A stretch of DNA of 45,091 nt from DAOTXR01 sp034435375. Lineage in GTDB: Bacteria; Chloroflexota; Anaerolineae; Aggregatilineales; UBA3940. The first letter of the stretch is position 1. Each line of letters opens with the position of its first letter. Positions 1 to 9,025 of this stretch are shown here, in pieces. Below the pieces are notes generated by a model. The model was not told where the DNA came from. It worked only from the letters and a program-made list of their open reading frames with translations, and did no database searches. Made by a program: the position numbers and the translations under genes. The DNA lies in assembly GCA_034435375.1 (NCBI GenBank), contig DAOTXR010000019.1, positions 1-45,091 on the forward strand, in the 5' to 3' direction.

Positions 1-1588
1 GCCGGACGAGGGGCGAGTCGATGCTGTGCAGATAGGCCAGCAGGGGGGTGGAGGAGGGGCGCAGCGCCCGCCAGTAGAGGGTCAGATACACGGTCTGGCC
101 GGGGCGAGCATCCACCTGGAGGGTGTCCACGCCAATCAGCTCGGCCACATCGCCCACGCGGTAGTTGAGGGGGTGCTCGATGTGGGCAGGCGCCTCCCAT
201 ACGCGGTAGGCGGGCAGGAAGTAGCCGAACAGGCTGACCAGGACGGCGGTCAGCATCAGCGCCGAGGCGCTCAGCGCCAGGGGCGCGTGCGCCTGGCGCG
301 GAAGCCAGGCCCCCAGTCCACAGGCGATCAGCGCTCCCCAGGCTGTCACCCCGGCCAGCAGGTAGCGCCCCTGGTTGCCCGACCACAGCGTATGAGTCGA
401 CCACACCACGAGCAGGATCATGCCCAGCAGCGTCGCACCGATGATGGCTGCCTGCCGAATCTCCACCCCCTGCTGGGCAGCAGGGGAGCGGCGTTGGATT
501 GCGGCGCGTCCTGCCCACACCATCAGCCCGCCCGCTGACAACACAGCCACGGCATCGTAGAAGCGGTACAGTTCCGGGCCGACCGGCACCAGCCCGTTGC
601 CAAAGCGCGCCCAGAACGAGTCGTAGACGTAGGGCAGACGTTCCAGCGTGCCCGCCAACGAGCGCCGCGCCGGGTCGATCACCTCGTAGGGCCAGCTCAC
701 GCGCACGGCGTTGACCAGCAGAGGGTCGCCATACACGATCGCGTTGCGCACGTACCACCATCCGGCGATCAGCGCCACCAGCCCCAGGATCAGCGGGGCA
801 TAGCGCCACGAGCGTTTGAAGTCCATCAGGATCGTCAGGCCCATGGGCAGCGCCAGGAAGCCCAGGAAAACCTTGGTCAGCAGGGCTGCTCCCAACACCA
901 CTCCCAGCCCTACGGCCAGCCGCCACGAAGGGCCGCGCCGCACCCAGCGCAGCATCAGCCACAGCGCCAGCGCCGCCAGCGGGAAGGTCAGTCCATCGCG
1001 GTTGACGACGCTCATCATATACACTGACTGCGGCCAGAAGGCCGTCACCCCCAGAGCCAACAGACGCAACGCGGGCCGGGCGGGCCATAGCTCGCGGAAG
1101 GCCCCGTAGCTGGCGATCACGCCCGCCACGCCCAGCGCCACCGAGATCAGGCGCATCAGGTGGACGGCCAGGGCGACAGGACTTCCAGTGTAGGGAAATG
1201 CCTCGGCGCGGGTGTGAATGTAGACGTGCTTGTTGTCGTGGCCCACCTCGGTGAAGGCATAGCCACGGTAGGGATTGGCCTCTTGTTCGAACGCCTCGAA
1301 GCCCTCATCGTCGATCAGCAGACGGATCGGCACACCAAGCAGGTAATAGAGCGGCGGTTGGTGGTTCTCGCCGCCGGGGTAGGTGGGATCGGGTAGGGCG
1401 CGCTCCAACACCAACGAGCGAATGAAGCGGTAGTGGTGCAGTTCATCCGGGCCTTCGAAGATTGGGCCGGTGCTGAAGGCCAGCGCCAGCAGCGCGAACA
1501 GGGCGACCATCAAGGCGACGATCTGGCGTTCGTGCTTCAACTCGACGACCGGCGGCACGCCGCCAGGCGGCAGGTGGGAGTCGGTCAC
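1..1588 (-). CDS. GT-C membrane glycosyltransferase, C-terminus cut by window edge
   Basis: The minus-strand frame is open from a GTG at 1588 down to base 2, so the gene runs off the left edge. The start is chosen because AAGGA lies about 9 nt upstream. The product has a short cytoplasmic N-terminus, a first membrane helix, then an acidic Asp48-Glu49 pair in the first outer loop (FEGPDELHHY), the usual catalytic-site signature of GT39/PMT-like GT-C enzymes. An NHQPPLYY motif and about ten more hydrophobic segments follow. Past the last helix a beta-sandwich-like tail starts (LTLYWRALRPSST), matching the tail of the enzyme at 5230-7482, so the two are paralogues. Family knowledge: such enzymes move a sugar from a polyprenyl-phosphate carrier to protein or lipid outside the membrane. 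The acceptor is unknown. Confidence 0.85.
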   Translation of the reverse strand, partial: MTDSHLPPGGVPPVVELKHERQIVALMVALFALLALAFSTGPIFEGPDELHHYRFIRSLVLERALPDPTYPGGENHQPPLYYLLGVPIRLLIDDEGFEAFEQEANPYRGYAFTEVGHDNKHVYIHTRAEAFPYTGSPVALAVHLMRLISVALGVAGVIASYGAFRELWPARPALRLLALGVTAFWPQSVYMMSVVNRDGLTFPLAALALWLMLRWVRRGPSWRLAVGLGVVLGAALLTKVFLGFLALPMGLTILMDFKRSWRYAPLILGLVALIAGWWYVRNAIVYGDPLLVNAVRVSWPYEVIDPARRSLAGTLERLPYVYDSFWARFGNGLVPVGPELYRFYDAVAVLSAGGLMVWAGRAAIQRRSPAAQQGVEIRQAAIIGATLLGMILLVVWSTHTLWSGNQGRYLLAGVTAWGALIACGLGAWLPRQAHAPLALSASALMLTAVLVSLFGYFLPAYRVWEAPAHIEHPLNYRVGDVAELIGVDTLQVDARPGQTVYLTLYWRALRPSSTPLLAYLHSIDSPLVR

Positions 1589-1741
1589 GGTGCTATCCTT
1601 CAATGCGCAGTATGTCGGAACGGCACAAGCTTATCGCGAAGCTCGCGATCCGTCGAGGGGCGAACTGGGGGAGAAACAGGACAATCCCGGCCCTGCCAGC
1701 GCCGCCTGGCCAAACGGTTTGGGGCATGTTTCTCAGAAGGA

Positions 1742-1770
1742 TTGATCTCGCGAGTTGCTTACAGTATGCT
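1742..1770 (+). promoter_or_regulatory. possible promoter of the CbiX-like gene
   Basis: TTGATC (1742-1747) and TATGCT (1765-1770) are separated by 17 bp and lie 80 bp before the GTG start at 1851. Each hexamer matches 4 of 6 consensus bases, so this is only plausible. Confidence 0.3.
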
Positions 1771-1850
1771 CTCGTGTGTGAACGCAGGGTAATGCCCGCA
1801 TATTCCTGTATGACGAGCGCGCGCGTAGCTTGCAAGAGGAGTCCAATGGA

Positions 1851-2366
1851 GTGAATACAGGTCAACTACAAGATACGGCCATCCTGCTTGCTGGGCACGG
1901 GGTTCCTGCCTCTGACTATCCTGCCATGCGTGTCGGGCTGTTGATGATGTTGGAGTTTTCTGGCAAGCGCACAGGTTTGTTTCGCGCTTGGCGCGACCGC
2001 TTGGCTGAAGAAGTGCGTCTGTGGCCGCGCACAGCGGGCAACGATCCTTACAAAGCAGCGGTGGACGATTTAGCCGCGAAACTGTCGGCGCGTCTTGGCT
2101 GTCGCGTGATTGCTGCATACAATGAGTTCTGCACCCCGACAGTGGCTGAAGGCATTGAACAACTGATAGCAGGCGGGGCGCGTAGAGTAATCGTGGTGCC
2201 CACCATGTTAGTGCGTGGCAATAGCCATACTGAAGTGGAGATTCACAAGGCTGTCGTCCAAGCAAGCGAAAGTCACCCGGCTATAGACATCCGTTATGCC
2301 TGGCCGTTTGAACAAGAGCGACTGGTTTCGATGTTGGTGGACCAAATCAATGCTCACTTGGCTTGA
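1851..2366 (+). CDS. CbiX/SirB-like chelatase family protein
   Basis: A 171-residue protein of the sirohydrochlorin cobalto-/ferrochelatase (CbiX/SirB) superfamily. The N-terminal strand ends in AGHGVPA with His16, where CbiX has its metal-binding His. The second half has VVPTMLVRGNSHTEVEI with His126, matching the family's VPxFLxxGxH pattern. GTG 1851 is chosen over the in-frame TTG at 1830 because AGAGGAG (1835-1841) sits 9 nt before it. Between the two His motifs there is extra sequence (about residues 20-68, with Trp and Arg) not usual in the short archaeal CbiX. The gene looks clearly lower in GC and uses AT-ending codons (ttg, aaa, gtt) more than its neighbours, which suggests transfer. 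No other tetrapyrrole gene is nearby. It could act on another tetrapyrrole or be a non-chelatase relative. Confidence 0.7.
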   Translation: MNTGQLQDTAILLAGHGVPASDYPAMRVGLLMMLEFSGKRTGLFRAWRDRLAEEVRLWPRTAGNDPYKAAVDDLAAKLSARLGCRVIAAYNEFCTPTVAEGIEQLIAGGARRVIVVPTMLVRGNSHTEVEIHKAVVQASESHPAIDIRYAWPFEQERLVSMLVDQINAHLA

Positions 2367-2476
2367 CTTGCGATAGCCTGTGGTGGCCATTGTCTTGAAA
2401 TGCACCCTGGGGTAGGGCGACCCTTGACACCGCCGCCCCTCATCCGCTATCCTGAGCTTCAGAGCACCCTGTGATC

Positions 2477-2513
2477 AAGCAGGGCGGCCCTCTGGCCGCC
2501 CTGCTTTTATTTT
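2477..2513 (+). terminator. rho-independent terminator
   Basis: A perfect 13-bp GC-rich stem (2477-2489 with 2494-2506) with a 4-nt loop is followed by a T-rich run (TTTTATTTT from 2505). It ends the transcript of the CbiX-like gene. Confidence 0.85.
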
Positions 2514-2633
2514 CCAGCAGCCTCTTTGCGGTGCGGAGAGACTGCCCATTTCCCCCCCCGTCCGTGAGACCCCCAGGAAATCGGCCTGCAACTTTAGAAT
2601 ATCGATGTGCGTATAAAATAATGCAAGTGGATT

Positions 2634-2689
2634 ATTGACAATATCAATACGAAAATTTACAATGTTCACATGCGTGTTGAGAAAGTCAA
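2634..2689. promoter_or_regulatory. pair of TTGA-N5-TCAA operator-like palindromes
   Basis: TTGA-CAATA-TCAA (2635-2647, extended by A/T to 2634-2648) overlaps the -35 box, and TTGA-GAAAG-TCAA (2677-2689) lies just after the start of transcription. Their centres are 42 bp apart, four helical turns. This layout suits a dimeric repressor binding both sites on one DNA face; no regulator is identified. Confidence 0.4.
2635..2663 (+). promoter_or_regulatory. strong sigma-70-type promoter of the toast-rack gene
   Basis: A perfect TTGACA (2635-2640) and TACAAT (2658-2663, 5 of 6) are separated by exactly 17 bp in an AT-rich stretch, 78 bp before the ATG at 2741. This is one of the best promoters in the window. 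Confidence 0.75.
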
Positions 2690-2740
2690 TACTACTGGCC
2701 TGTGTTGACTGTGGTCTTAGATCATCAGCAGGAGGTTAGC

Positions 2741-3562
2741 ATGGAAAACGTTCGAACCGATGAGGAGCGCGGGTACGATGTACTGCATGGCAACATCGCC
2801 CAGCGGCTCGGTGAGGTAACGGCCCTCAGAGTCATCCTGCGGCTGAGCGTTATGCGCTTGCGGCTTGGCGCGCGGCCCGGCTCGGAATATGCCGCCACCG
2901 GCGATTTCTGGACCGATGAGGAGTACCCGCTTGGCGTCGAGTATGCCGTGGAGGGCGCTACGGGAATCCTGACCATTCGGCAGCCGCGCGTACACGTGGG
3001 GGACTTTCTCTCTCTCTGGCCGTTGAGAGGCGGGCGTCTTGACCTGGACCTGACCAACGCCGTGCCCATCGACCTGTCGGTGCACATGGGTGTGGGGCGG
3101 GCCTCTCTCGACCTGAGCGGGCTTCAGGTCCGCTCGCTTGACCTCGACGGCGGCGTGGGTGAGCTGGATGTGACGCTGCCAGAGCGCGGCGAGCTGGGAG
3201 TGAAGATCGATGGCGGCGTAGGCCGCATCGCTGTCGCTTTGCCCCCTGCTCCCAGCGAACTGACCCTGCGCTCGCTGCACATCCGCAGCGGGGTGGGCGC
3301 TGTCCGCGCTGAGGTGCCCCGGCGCGGCAACTTTGCCATCGACGTTGACACCGGCATCGGCGAGGTCACGCTTGAGCTGCCGGATGAGATGGCCGCCAGC
3401 GTCGTCTACTCCGGCGGGCTGGGCCGCCTGAACGTGCCTGTAGACCGCTTCGAGCACCTGAGCCGGGGACACTGGCAGACGCGGGGCTACAACGAGGCAG
3501 CGCACCGCGCCACGATCCGCGTCAACGCCGGGATTGGCGCAGTGAACGTCGTCCGTGCATGA
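2741..3562 (+). CDS. toast-rack (LiaF C-terminal-like) beta-repeat protein
   Basis: A 273-residue soluble protein. ATG 2741 follows a full AGGAGG (2730-2735) at 5 nt; an upstream in-frame extension to 2702 lacks a ribosome site. From about residue 100 there are seven short beta repeats, each opening with G-V/I/L-G and ending in alternating hydrophobics (GVGELDVTLP, GVGRIAVALP, GIGEVTLELP, GLGRLNVPVD, GIGAVNVVRA). This stacked-strand pattern is that of the toast-rack/DUF2154 domain seen in LiaF-type envelope-stress proteins. No signal peptide or membrane helix is visible, unlike LiaF, which has an N-terminal membrane part. It may bind a partner at the membrane; the role is unknown. It is probably controlled by the operator pair upstream. 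Confidence 0.7.
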   Translation: MENVRTDEERGYDVLHGNIAQRLGEVTALRVILRLSVMRLRLGARPGSEYAATGDFWTDEEYPLGVEYAVEGATGILTIRQPRVHVGDFLSLWPLRGGRLDLDLTNAVPIDLSVHMGVGRASLDLSGLQVRSLDLDGGVGELDVTLPERGELGVKIDGGVGRIAVALPPAPSELTLRSLHIRSGVGAVRAEVPRRGNFAIDVDTGIGEVTLELPDEMAASVVYSGGLGRLNVPVDRFEHLSRGHWQTRGYNEAAHRATIRVNAGIGAVNVVRA

Positions 3563-3672
3563 GAGAGGTGGGGATAGTAGCGCCGTCCCCGGCGCAAGCC
3601 GGTGCAACGCTGTGCACGTCTCAGACGTAGGAGATGTCGAAGTCCAAAACCTGACCAGTTGGAGCTTATGAG

Positions 3673-5031
3673 ATGAGCGACTTAACGCCTGATGCCGAAA
3701 TCCGACCGCAGTCCTCCACACTGACTGCCTTCCTGGTGATCTGGGGTGGGCAGATCTTTTCGCTGCTGGGCAGCAGCCTGGTGCAGTTTGCGCTGGTGTG
3801 GTACCTGACCCGCACCACAGGCTCGGCCACTGTGCTGGCCGTAGCCACCATGATGGCCCTGTTGCCGCAGATCGTCATCGGCCCGGTCGCCGGGGCGCTG
3901 GTTGACCGCTGGAACCGCCGCGTGGTGATGATCGTCGCCGATAGCGCCATTGCGCTGGCGACGGCTCTGCTGGCCGTGCTGTACGCCCTGGACGTGGTGC
4001 AGGTGTGGCATATCTACCTGCTGATGTTTGTCCGCGCCGTGGGCGGGGCCTTTCACTGGCCTGCCATGCAGGCTTCGACCAGCCTGATGGTGCCGGAAAA
4101 GCATCTGTCGCGTGTGGCAGGGATGAACCAAGCCCTGTGGGGCCTGGCGAGCATTGTCTCGCCGCCGCTGGGCGCGCTGTTGATCGGCGTGCTGCCGATG
4201 CAGGGGGTGCTCGCCATTGATGTGAGCACCGCCTTGATCGCCATCGGCCCCCTGCTGTTCATCGCCGTGCCCCAGCCGGTGCGCCAGAAGACGCCGGATG
4301 TATCCGGGCAGCCTGTCGGTGAGGTCTCGGTGCTGACCGACCTGAAAGCAGGGCTGCGCTTTACGGGATCGTGGCCTGGCCTGCTGCTGATCAGCCTGAT
4401 CGCTGCGCTCATCAACCTGCTGGTCACTCCCGCCTTCTCGCTGATGCCGATCCTGGTCACTCGCCACTTCGGCGGCGGCGCGCTCCAGTTGGCTTGGACG
4501 GAGACCACCTGGGGGATCGGGGTGGTGTTAGGCGGTCTGCTGCTGGGCGTGTGGGGCGGCTTCAAGCGGCGGGTGGTGACCGGGCTGTCGGCGTTGGCGC
4601 TGATGGGCGTGGGCGTCATCGTCGTCGGGCTGACGCCGTCCAACGCCTATCTGCTGGCTCTGGCGGCGCTGTTCCTGGGGGGCCTCATGAACCCGATCTG
4701 CAACGGATCGTTTTTCGCCAGCCTTCAGTCGACGGTGCCAGCGGAGATGCAGGGGCGCGTCTTCACGCTGGTGATGAGCGTCTGTGGCCTGATGTCGCCG
4801 CTGGGGCTGGCCGTGGCTGGTCCGGTGGCCGATGCTCTGGGGGTGCAGGTGTGGTTCCTGGCAGGCGGCGTGGCGACAATAGCCATGGGGCTGGGGGGGT
4901 TCTTGGTCCCAGCCATCATGAACATGGAGGAAGATGCCCAGACCAGGTTCGGGACGGGCGCGCCACAGCCTGCGTCTCTGAGGACGGTGGTAGGCGCAGA
5001 GGAGGCCGCTGCGCCGGCGGCAGGGCAGTAG
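3673..5031 (+). CDS. MFS drug/macrolide-type exporter
   Basis: A 452-residue 12-helix major facilitator of the DHA3/MefA-like group. After a short N-tail come TM1 (LVIWGGQIFSLLGSSLVQFA), the loop motif LVDRWNRRVVMIVADS (motif A, G/D-R-x-x-R) at about residues 76-91, a central cytoplasmic loop rich in Gln/Pro at about 200-220, and the second six helices. Family members expel macrolides, antibiotics or siderophores using the proton gradient; the substrate here cannot be told. GGAG (3661-3664) lies 8 nt before the ATG. The 110-bp gap from the toast-rack gene shows no terminator, so co-transcription is possible. Confidence 0.85.
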   Translation: MSDLTPDAEIRPQSSTLTAFLVIWGGQIFSLLGSSLVQFALVWYLTRTTGSATVLAVATMMALLPQIVIGPVAGALVDRWNRRVVMIVADSAIALATALLAVLYALDVVQVWHIYLLMFVRAVGGAFHWPAMQASTSLMVPEKHLSRVAGMNQALWGLASIVSPPLGALLIGVLPMQGVLAIDVSTALIAIGPLLFIAVPQPVRQKTPDVSGQPVGEVSVLTDLKAGLRFTGSWPGLLLISLIAALINLLVTPAFSLMPILVTRHFGGGALQLAWTETTWGIGVVLGGLLLGVWGGFKRRVVTGLSALALMGVGVIVVGLTPSNAYLLALAALFLGGLMNPICNGSFFASLQSTVPAEMQGRVFTLVMSVCGLMSPLGLAVAGPVADALGVQVWFLAGGVATIAMGLGGFLVPAIMNMEEDAQTRFGTGAPQPASLRTVVGAEEAAAPAAGQ

Positions 5032-5065
5032 ACACGCTGTCGGGCGAACCCGGCTTTGCCCTCTG

Positions 5066-5092
5066 GTGGGGCAGGGTCAATCCCTGCCCCAC
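5066..5092 (+). terminator. hairpin after the MFS gene
   Basis: A perfect 11-bp GC-rich stem (5066-5076 with 5082-5092) with loop TCAAT lies 35 bp after the MFS stop. There is no strong T run (TTCG follows), so it may be a weak terminator or an mRNA end-stabiliser. Confidence 0.45.
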
Positions 5093-5122
5093 TTCGATTC
5101 CCGTGGCAAATCCCCCTGCCTC

Positions 5123-5131
5123 TGATACAAT
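5123..5131 (+). promoter_or_regulatory. possible extended -10 promoter
   Basis: TGATACAAT (TG plus TACAAT, 5 of 6) lies about 100 bp before the glycosyltransferase start at 5230, downstream of the hairpin. There is no convincing -35. Confidence 0.35.
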
Positions 5132-5229
5132 GGGGGCGCGACCGGGCCTTGCTTCCCGGCTCCGTCCCCGCCTGCCCTGAGACCCGGTTTGGCAGGCGCA
5201 CGCCAGGCAAGGAGTCAACCCGCTAGCCG

Positions 5230-7482
5230 ATGAAATCTCTGCTCACTCACCCCCGCCTGATCGCCGTGCTGCTGGCTGCTTTCGTGCTGCTGGCCGGGTT
5301 CTATAGTGTGGTCGTCCCCCTGTTTGAGGTTTCGGATGAGCTGTGGCACTATCCGATGGTCAAAACGCTGGCCGATGGCCACGGTCTGCCAGTGCAGAAC
5401 CCGGCAGCTCCCGGCCCGTGGCGGCAGGAAGGTAGTCAGCCGCCGCTGTACTATGCGTTAGGCGCGTTGTCCACCTTCTGGATCGATACCTCGGACATCG
5501 ATCAGGTGCGGCGCTTGAACCCGCACGCCGACAATGGCATCATTACCCAAGACGGCAACATCAACATGGTGGTGCACAACGCCCGCGCCGAGTCGTGGCC
5601 CTGGCAGGGAGCAACGCTGGCTGTACACCTGGTGCGCTTCCTGTCGGTGGTGATGAGCGCCGCCACAGTGTATTTCACCTATCGCCTGGGTCTGGAGGTG
5701 TTCCCCGCCCAGCCGTGGATCGCGTTGGCCGGGGCTGGAGTGGTTGCTTTTACGCCGATGTTCCTGTTCATCAGCGGCTCAGTGAACAATGACAACCTGG
5801 CTAACCTGCTGGCTACTGTTGCGCTGTGGCTGATGGCTGTCATCTTGCGCCGGGCCGAGGTCCGCCAGCCCACGCTGGCCTGGTCGGCGGCGCTGGGCGT
5901 GGTGTTGGGCCTGGGTGCGCTGAGCAAAGAGAGTGTGTTGGGGCTGTTCGGGCTGGCCGGGCTGACCATGGCCTATGCAGCCTGGCGGCAGAAGCGATGG
6001 CAGGCTTTCTGGGTTGAGGGGCCGCTGATTGTGGCAGCGGCGGCGGCCATCGCCGGGTGGTGGTACGTGCGCAACTGGCAGCTTTACGGCGATCCGCTGG
6101 GGCTGAATGCGATGGTCGCTGTGGCCGGAGCACGCCCACAGCCAGTCCCGCTGGCCCAACTGTGGGGCGAGCGGGTGGGCTTCGTATGGAGCTATTGGGG
6201 GCTGTTTGGCGGCGTCAATGTGCCCATGCCGCTGTGGGTCTATCGCACCTTAAACGCTCTGGCCGCGCTGAGCATTCCGGGTGTGATGGCTGTGCTGATC
6301 CTCAAGCGCCGCCGCGAGGGCCTGGCGTGGTCCCACTGGGCGCCTGCCCTGCTGACTTTGCTGTGGATCCCGCTGGTCGTGGTCCTAGTGGTGCGCTGGA
6401 CCAGCCTGACGATTGCCTCGCAGGGCCGGTTGGCCTTTCCAGCCATTAGCGCCATCAGTCTGTGGCTGGTGGCCGGGCTGAGCGCGTGGCAGCCGGAGCG
6501 TTGGGGCCGCATCACGGCAGGGGGGGTGGTGACCTTCCTGGCCGGGCTGGCTGTGGCAGCTCCCGTGGCCTGGATCGTCCCGCGCTACCGCCCGCCGGAG
6601 CAGATTGCGCCGCTGCCCGCCGGGCTGACCTACGACTTTGCGCCGCCTGGTTCCGATCAGGCCGCCATGCGACTGCTGGATTTTGCCATTGAGACGGCAG
6701 AGACCCAGCCGGGCGGCGCTGTCCGCCTGACGCTGACCTGGGAGGTTCTAGCGCCGATGGATCGCAACTGGAGCACCTTTGTCCACCTGCAAGACAGCGC
6801 ACGGCTGATCGCCGGGCAGCGTGACGTGTACCCCGGTTTGGGCCGGATGGCGTCTAGCGACCTTCAGCCAGGGCGGCGGTGGACCGAAAGGTATGTGATC
6901 CCTGTCCACGAGTCAGCCTATGCGCCGGAGACCCTCGACGTGGTGGTGGGCCTGTATGACCTTGCGACTTGGGAGCGGATGCAGCTGCCCGACGGGCGCG
7001 ATTCGCTGACGTTGGGACAGGTCAACCTGCAATCACGCGCGGGAGAGGCGGGGGTGCCCAACCCGGTCTCGATCAACTTCGGCGGAGAGATGGAACTGAT
7101 CGGCTACCGCCTTGATCGGCGGCAGCTCCAGCCCGGCCAGGAGCTGACCGTCACGCTGTACTGGCGCGGGCTGCGAACCATGCAGACCAACTATAGCGTG
7201 TCTGTGGCGGTGGTCGGTGAGGCGGACCGCAAGTTCGGGCAGAAAGATAGCTGGCCGCTCGACGGCGCCTATCCGACCGCGGCCTGGGAACCGGGAGAAG
7301 TCGTCGAGGATCGCTACACGGTGGCTCTCGCGCCAGATACGCCGACCGACGTATACGATGTGCTGCTGGTGGTCTACACCGTCGATGAGACGGGCGCGTT
7401 CACCAACCTGAAGCGCGTCACGCCCGATGGGCGATTGGTGGACGAGCGGATCGTTTTGACGCGCATCTGGGTGCAGCCGTGA
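5230..7482 (+). CDS. GT-C membrane glycosyltransferase with C-terminal beta-sandwich
   Basis: A 750-residue GT39/PMT-like enzyme. TM1 (about 10-31) is followed by FEVSDELWHY with the acidic pair Asp36-Glu37, then GSQPPLYYALG, and about eleven membrane helices to residue 455. Residues 470-750 form an outer region with two beta-sandwich-like units (LTLTWEVLAPMDRNWSTFVH, LTVTLYWRGLRTM), which may bind the acceptor or a glycan. The same order occurs in the truncated minus-strand gene at the left edge. Role inferred: transfer of a sugar from a polyprenyl-phosphate donor outside the membrane. AAGGAG is about 15 nt from the ATG, which is long, so the start is less sure. It overlaps the next gene by 4 bases (GTGA), so the two are translationally coupled. 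Confidence 0.85.
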   Translation: MKSLLTHPRLIAVLLAAFVLLAGFYSVVVPLFEVSDELWHYPMVKTLADGHGLPVQNPAAPGPWRQEGSQPPLYYALGALSTFWIDTSDIDQVRRLNPHADNGIITQDGNINMVVHNARAESWPWQGATLAVHLVRFLSVVMSAATVYFTYRLGLEVFPAQPWIALAGAGVVAFTPMFLFISGSVNNDNLANLLATVALWLMAVILRRAEVRQPTLAWSAALGVVLGLGALSKESVLGLFGLAGLTMAYAAWRQKRWQAFWVEGPLIVAAAAAIAGWWYVRNWQLYGDPLGLNAMVAVAGARPQPVPLAQLWGERVGFVWSYWGLFGGVNVPMPLWVYRTLNALAALSIPGVMAVLILKRRREGLAWSHWAPALLTLLWIPLVVVLVVRWTSLTIASQGRLAFPAISAISLWLVAGLSAWQPERWGRITAGGVVTFLAGLAVAAPVAWIVPRYRPPEQIAPLPAGLTYDFAPPGSDQAAMRLLDFAIETAETQPGGAVRLTLTWEVLAPMDRNWSTFVHLQDSARLIAGQRDVYPGLGRMASSDLQPGRRWTERYVIPVHESAYAPETLDVVVGLYDLATWERMQLPDGRDSLTLGQVNLQSRAGEAGVPNPVSINFGGEMELIGYRLDRRQLQPGQELTVTLYWRGLRTMQTNYSVSVAVVGEADRKFGQKDSWPLDGAYPTAAWEPGEVVEDRYTVALAPDTPTDVYDVLLVVYTVDETGAFTNLKRVTPDGRLVDERIVLTRIWVQP

Positions 7483-8936
7483 CTGGACAAGCCCTTCAGG
7501 AGAGCAGGAGCGCATCGCGGCGTGTCGCTGCCGCCCTGCGCCTGCTCGATGGCGTGTGGCTGGCAGCGCTGATCGGGTATGTGCTAATCGGGGTGCGGCT
7601 AACGCCGTTTCATGGCGACGAGTCGATGCAGATTTACGCCAGCCGGGACTACGCCACGCTGTTCATCCACGGGCAGCCGCAACAGTTGCTGACCCATCCC
7701 CCCTATCTGACCGACAGCGAGGCGCATCTGCGCATCCTGAACGGATCGGTGAACCGCTACAGCATCGGGCTGGCCTGGGACCTGGCCGGGATGTCTGAGC
7801 AGGACCTGCCCGGCCTGTGGTCGTGGCCCGATGACTACGAGACCAACCTGGCTCGCCGCAACCGTCCCTCGGATGCGCTGCTGGCCGTCGCGCGTCTTCC
7901 CTCGGCGCTGCTGTTTGGCCTGAGCGGGGCGGTGATGTTCGCGCTGGGCTGGCAGATCGGGGGGAGGCCGCTGGCTTATCTGGCGAGCGGCCTGTATACC
8001 CTTCATCCGGCGCTGCTGGTGAACGGTCGCCGGGCGATGCAGGAAGGGGCCTTCCTGTGCTTTGGGCTGCTGACGGTGCTGATTGCCGCTGTCATGGTCC
8101 GCCGCAAGCAGTCGCAGGGACGCCTGTGGCCGTGGTGGGCGGCGCTGACGTTCGCCGCTGGGCTGACGCTGGCGAGCAAGCACAGCGGCGTTGTGCTGGT
8201 GGCGGGCGCTTATGGGTGGGTCCTCGTCGCTGCCCTGCTCCGAGCCGCAGAGACGCGCCGCCGGGAGGGTCTCTCCCTAGAAGGAAAGGCAGGGACGCAC
8301 CCTGTGGCCTCTCTGTTTGCTACGCTGGCCTGGCTGGCCGCGAGCGGTCTGCTGGCGCTGGCGATCCTGGTGGCGCTCTCACCCGCGCTGTGGAGCGCTC
8401 CTCTCGCTCGCCTGCGCGACCTGGTTGAGGTGCGTGCTGAACTGATCGACGGCATGGTTAAAGCCGATCCGCTGGCCCCGACCACCCTGGCTCAGCGTGT
8501 GGAGGGCATGTTTGTACAGCCATTCCTGGCTCCGGTGCAGTACTTCGAGGCGGCCTTCTGGGCCGACTTTGCGCCGATTGCTGCTGAGATCGGTCGCTAC
8601 GAGCGGTCGCTGCTGAGCGGGCTGCATTTTGGCTGGGCGCTGGGGCTGCCACTGACCGTGCTGGCCTGGGCAGGTGCGGCGGCCCTGGGGTGGCAAGCGA
8701 CCCAATCGCCCGGTACGCGAGCAGTGGCCATGGGGCTGCTGGTATGGCTGGCTGTAACGCTCGCCAGCTTGCTGGCTAACCCGCTGCCCTGGCAGCGCTA
8801 TGCCCTGCCGCTCATGCCGGTGATGACGCTGCTGGCCGGAGTTGGGTTGGTGGAAGCGGCGCGGATCGCCCGCAGGACGTGGCAGGGACCGGATCGTCGC
8901 TCATGGGGCAGTTCAATGCCGGCTACAGAGGACTGA
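7479..8936 (+). CDS. GT39/PMT-like membrane glycosyltransferase
   Basis: A 485-residue polytopic enzyme starting at GTG 7479 inside the stop of the gene before it. TM1 (about 27-40) is followed by FHGDESMQIY with Asp47-Glu48, the likely catalytic acidic pair. A long outer loop (60-140) has NRPSDALLAVARLPSALLFG, and HPALLVNGRRAMQEG at about 170-185 is a motif common in phospholipid-carrier-dependent mannosyltransferases. About nine hydrophobic segments follow. Unlike its neighbour it has no C-terminal beta-sandwich. Coupled expression suggests both act on one glycan or glycoprotein. The donor could be the polyprenol-phosphate mannose made by the product of 26396-27142. Confidence 0.85.
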   Translation: MTGQALQESRSASRRVAAALRLLDGVWLAALIGYVLIGVRLTPFHGDESMQIYASRDYATLFIHGQPQQLLTHPPYLTDSEAHLRILNGSVNRYSIGLAWDLAGMSEQDLPGLWSWPDDYETNLARRNRPSDALLAVARLPSALLFGLSGAVMFALGWQIGGRPLAYLASGLYTLHPALLVNGRRAMQEGAFLCFGLLTVLIAAVMVRRKQSQGRLWPWWAALTFAAGLTLASKHSGVVLVAGAYGWVLVAALLRAAETRRREGLSLEGKAGTHPVASLFATLAWLAASGLLALAILVALSPALWSAPLARLRDLVEVRAELIDGMVKADPLAPTTLAQRVEGMFVQPFLAPVQYFEAAFWADFAPIAAEIGRYERSLLSGLHFGWALGLPLTVLAWAGAAALGWQATQSPGTRAVAMGLLVWLAVTLASLLANPLPWQRYALPLMPVMTLLAGVGLVEAARIARRTWQGPDRRSWGSSMPATED

Positions 8937-9025
8937 CGTGTCTGGTTTGAGGGAGCGCCAAAACCGAATCTTTTATGAAATTTGATGAAATCCAACTTGA
9001 TAAATGATCCACCTCTTGCCCTTCA

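Noticed and set aside
3668..3676. A minimal frame ATG-AGA-TGA just before the MFS start, like a leader peptide
   Set aside because: It is only Met-Arg-stop and overlaps the true start; no attenuator stems surround it, so it is most likely chance.
4371..5180. A 269-residue plus-strand frame overlapping the MFS gene
   Set aside because: It is a shifted reading of the exporter, rich in Arg/Gly/Ala and without membrane segments or motifs.
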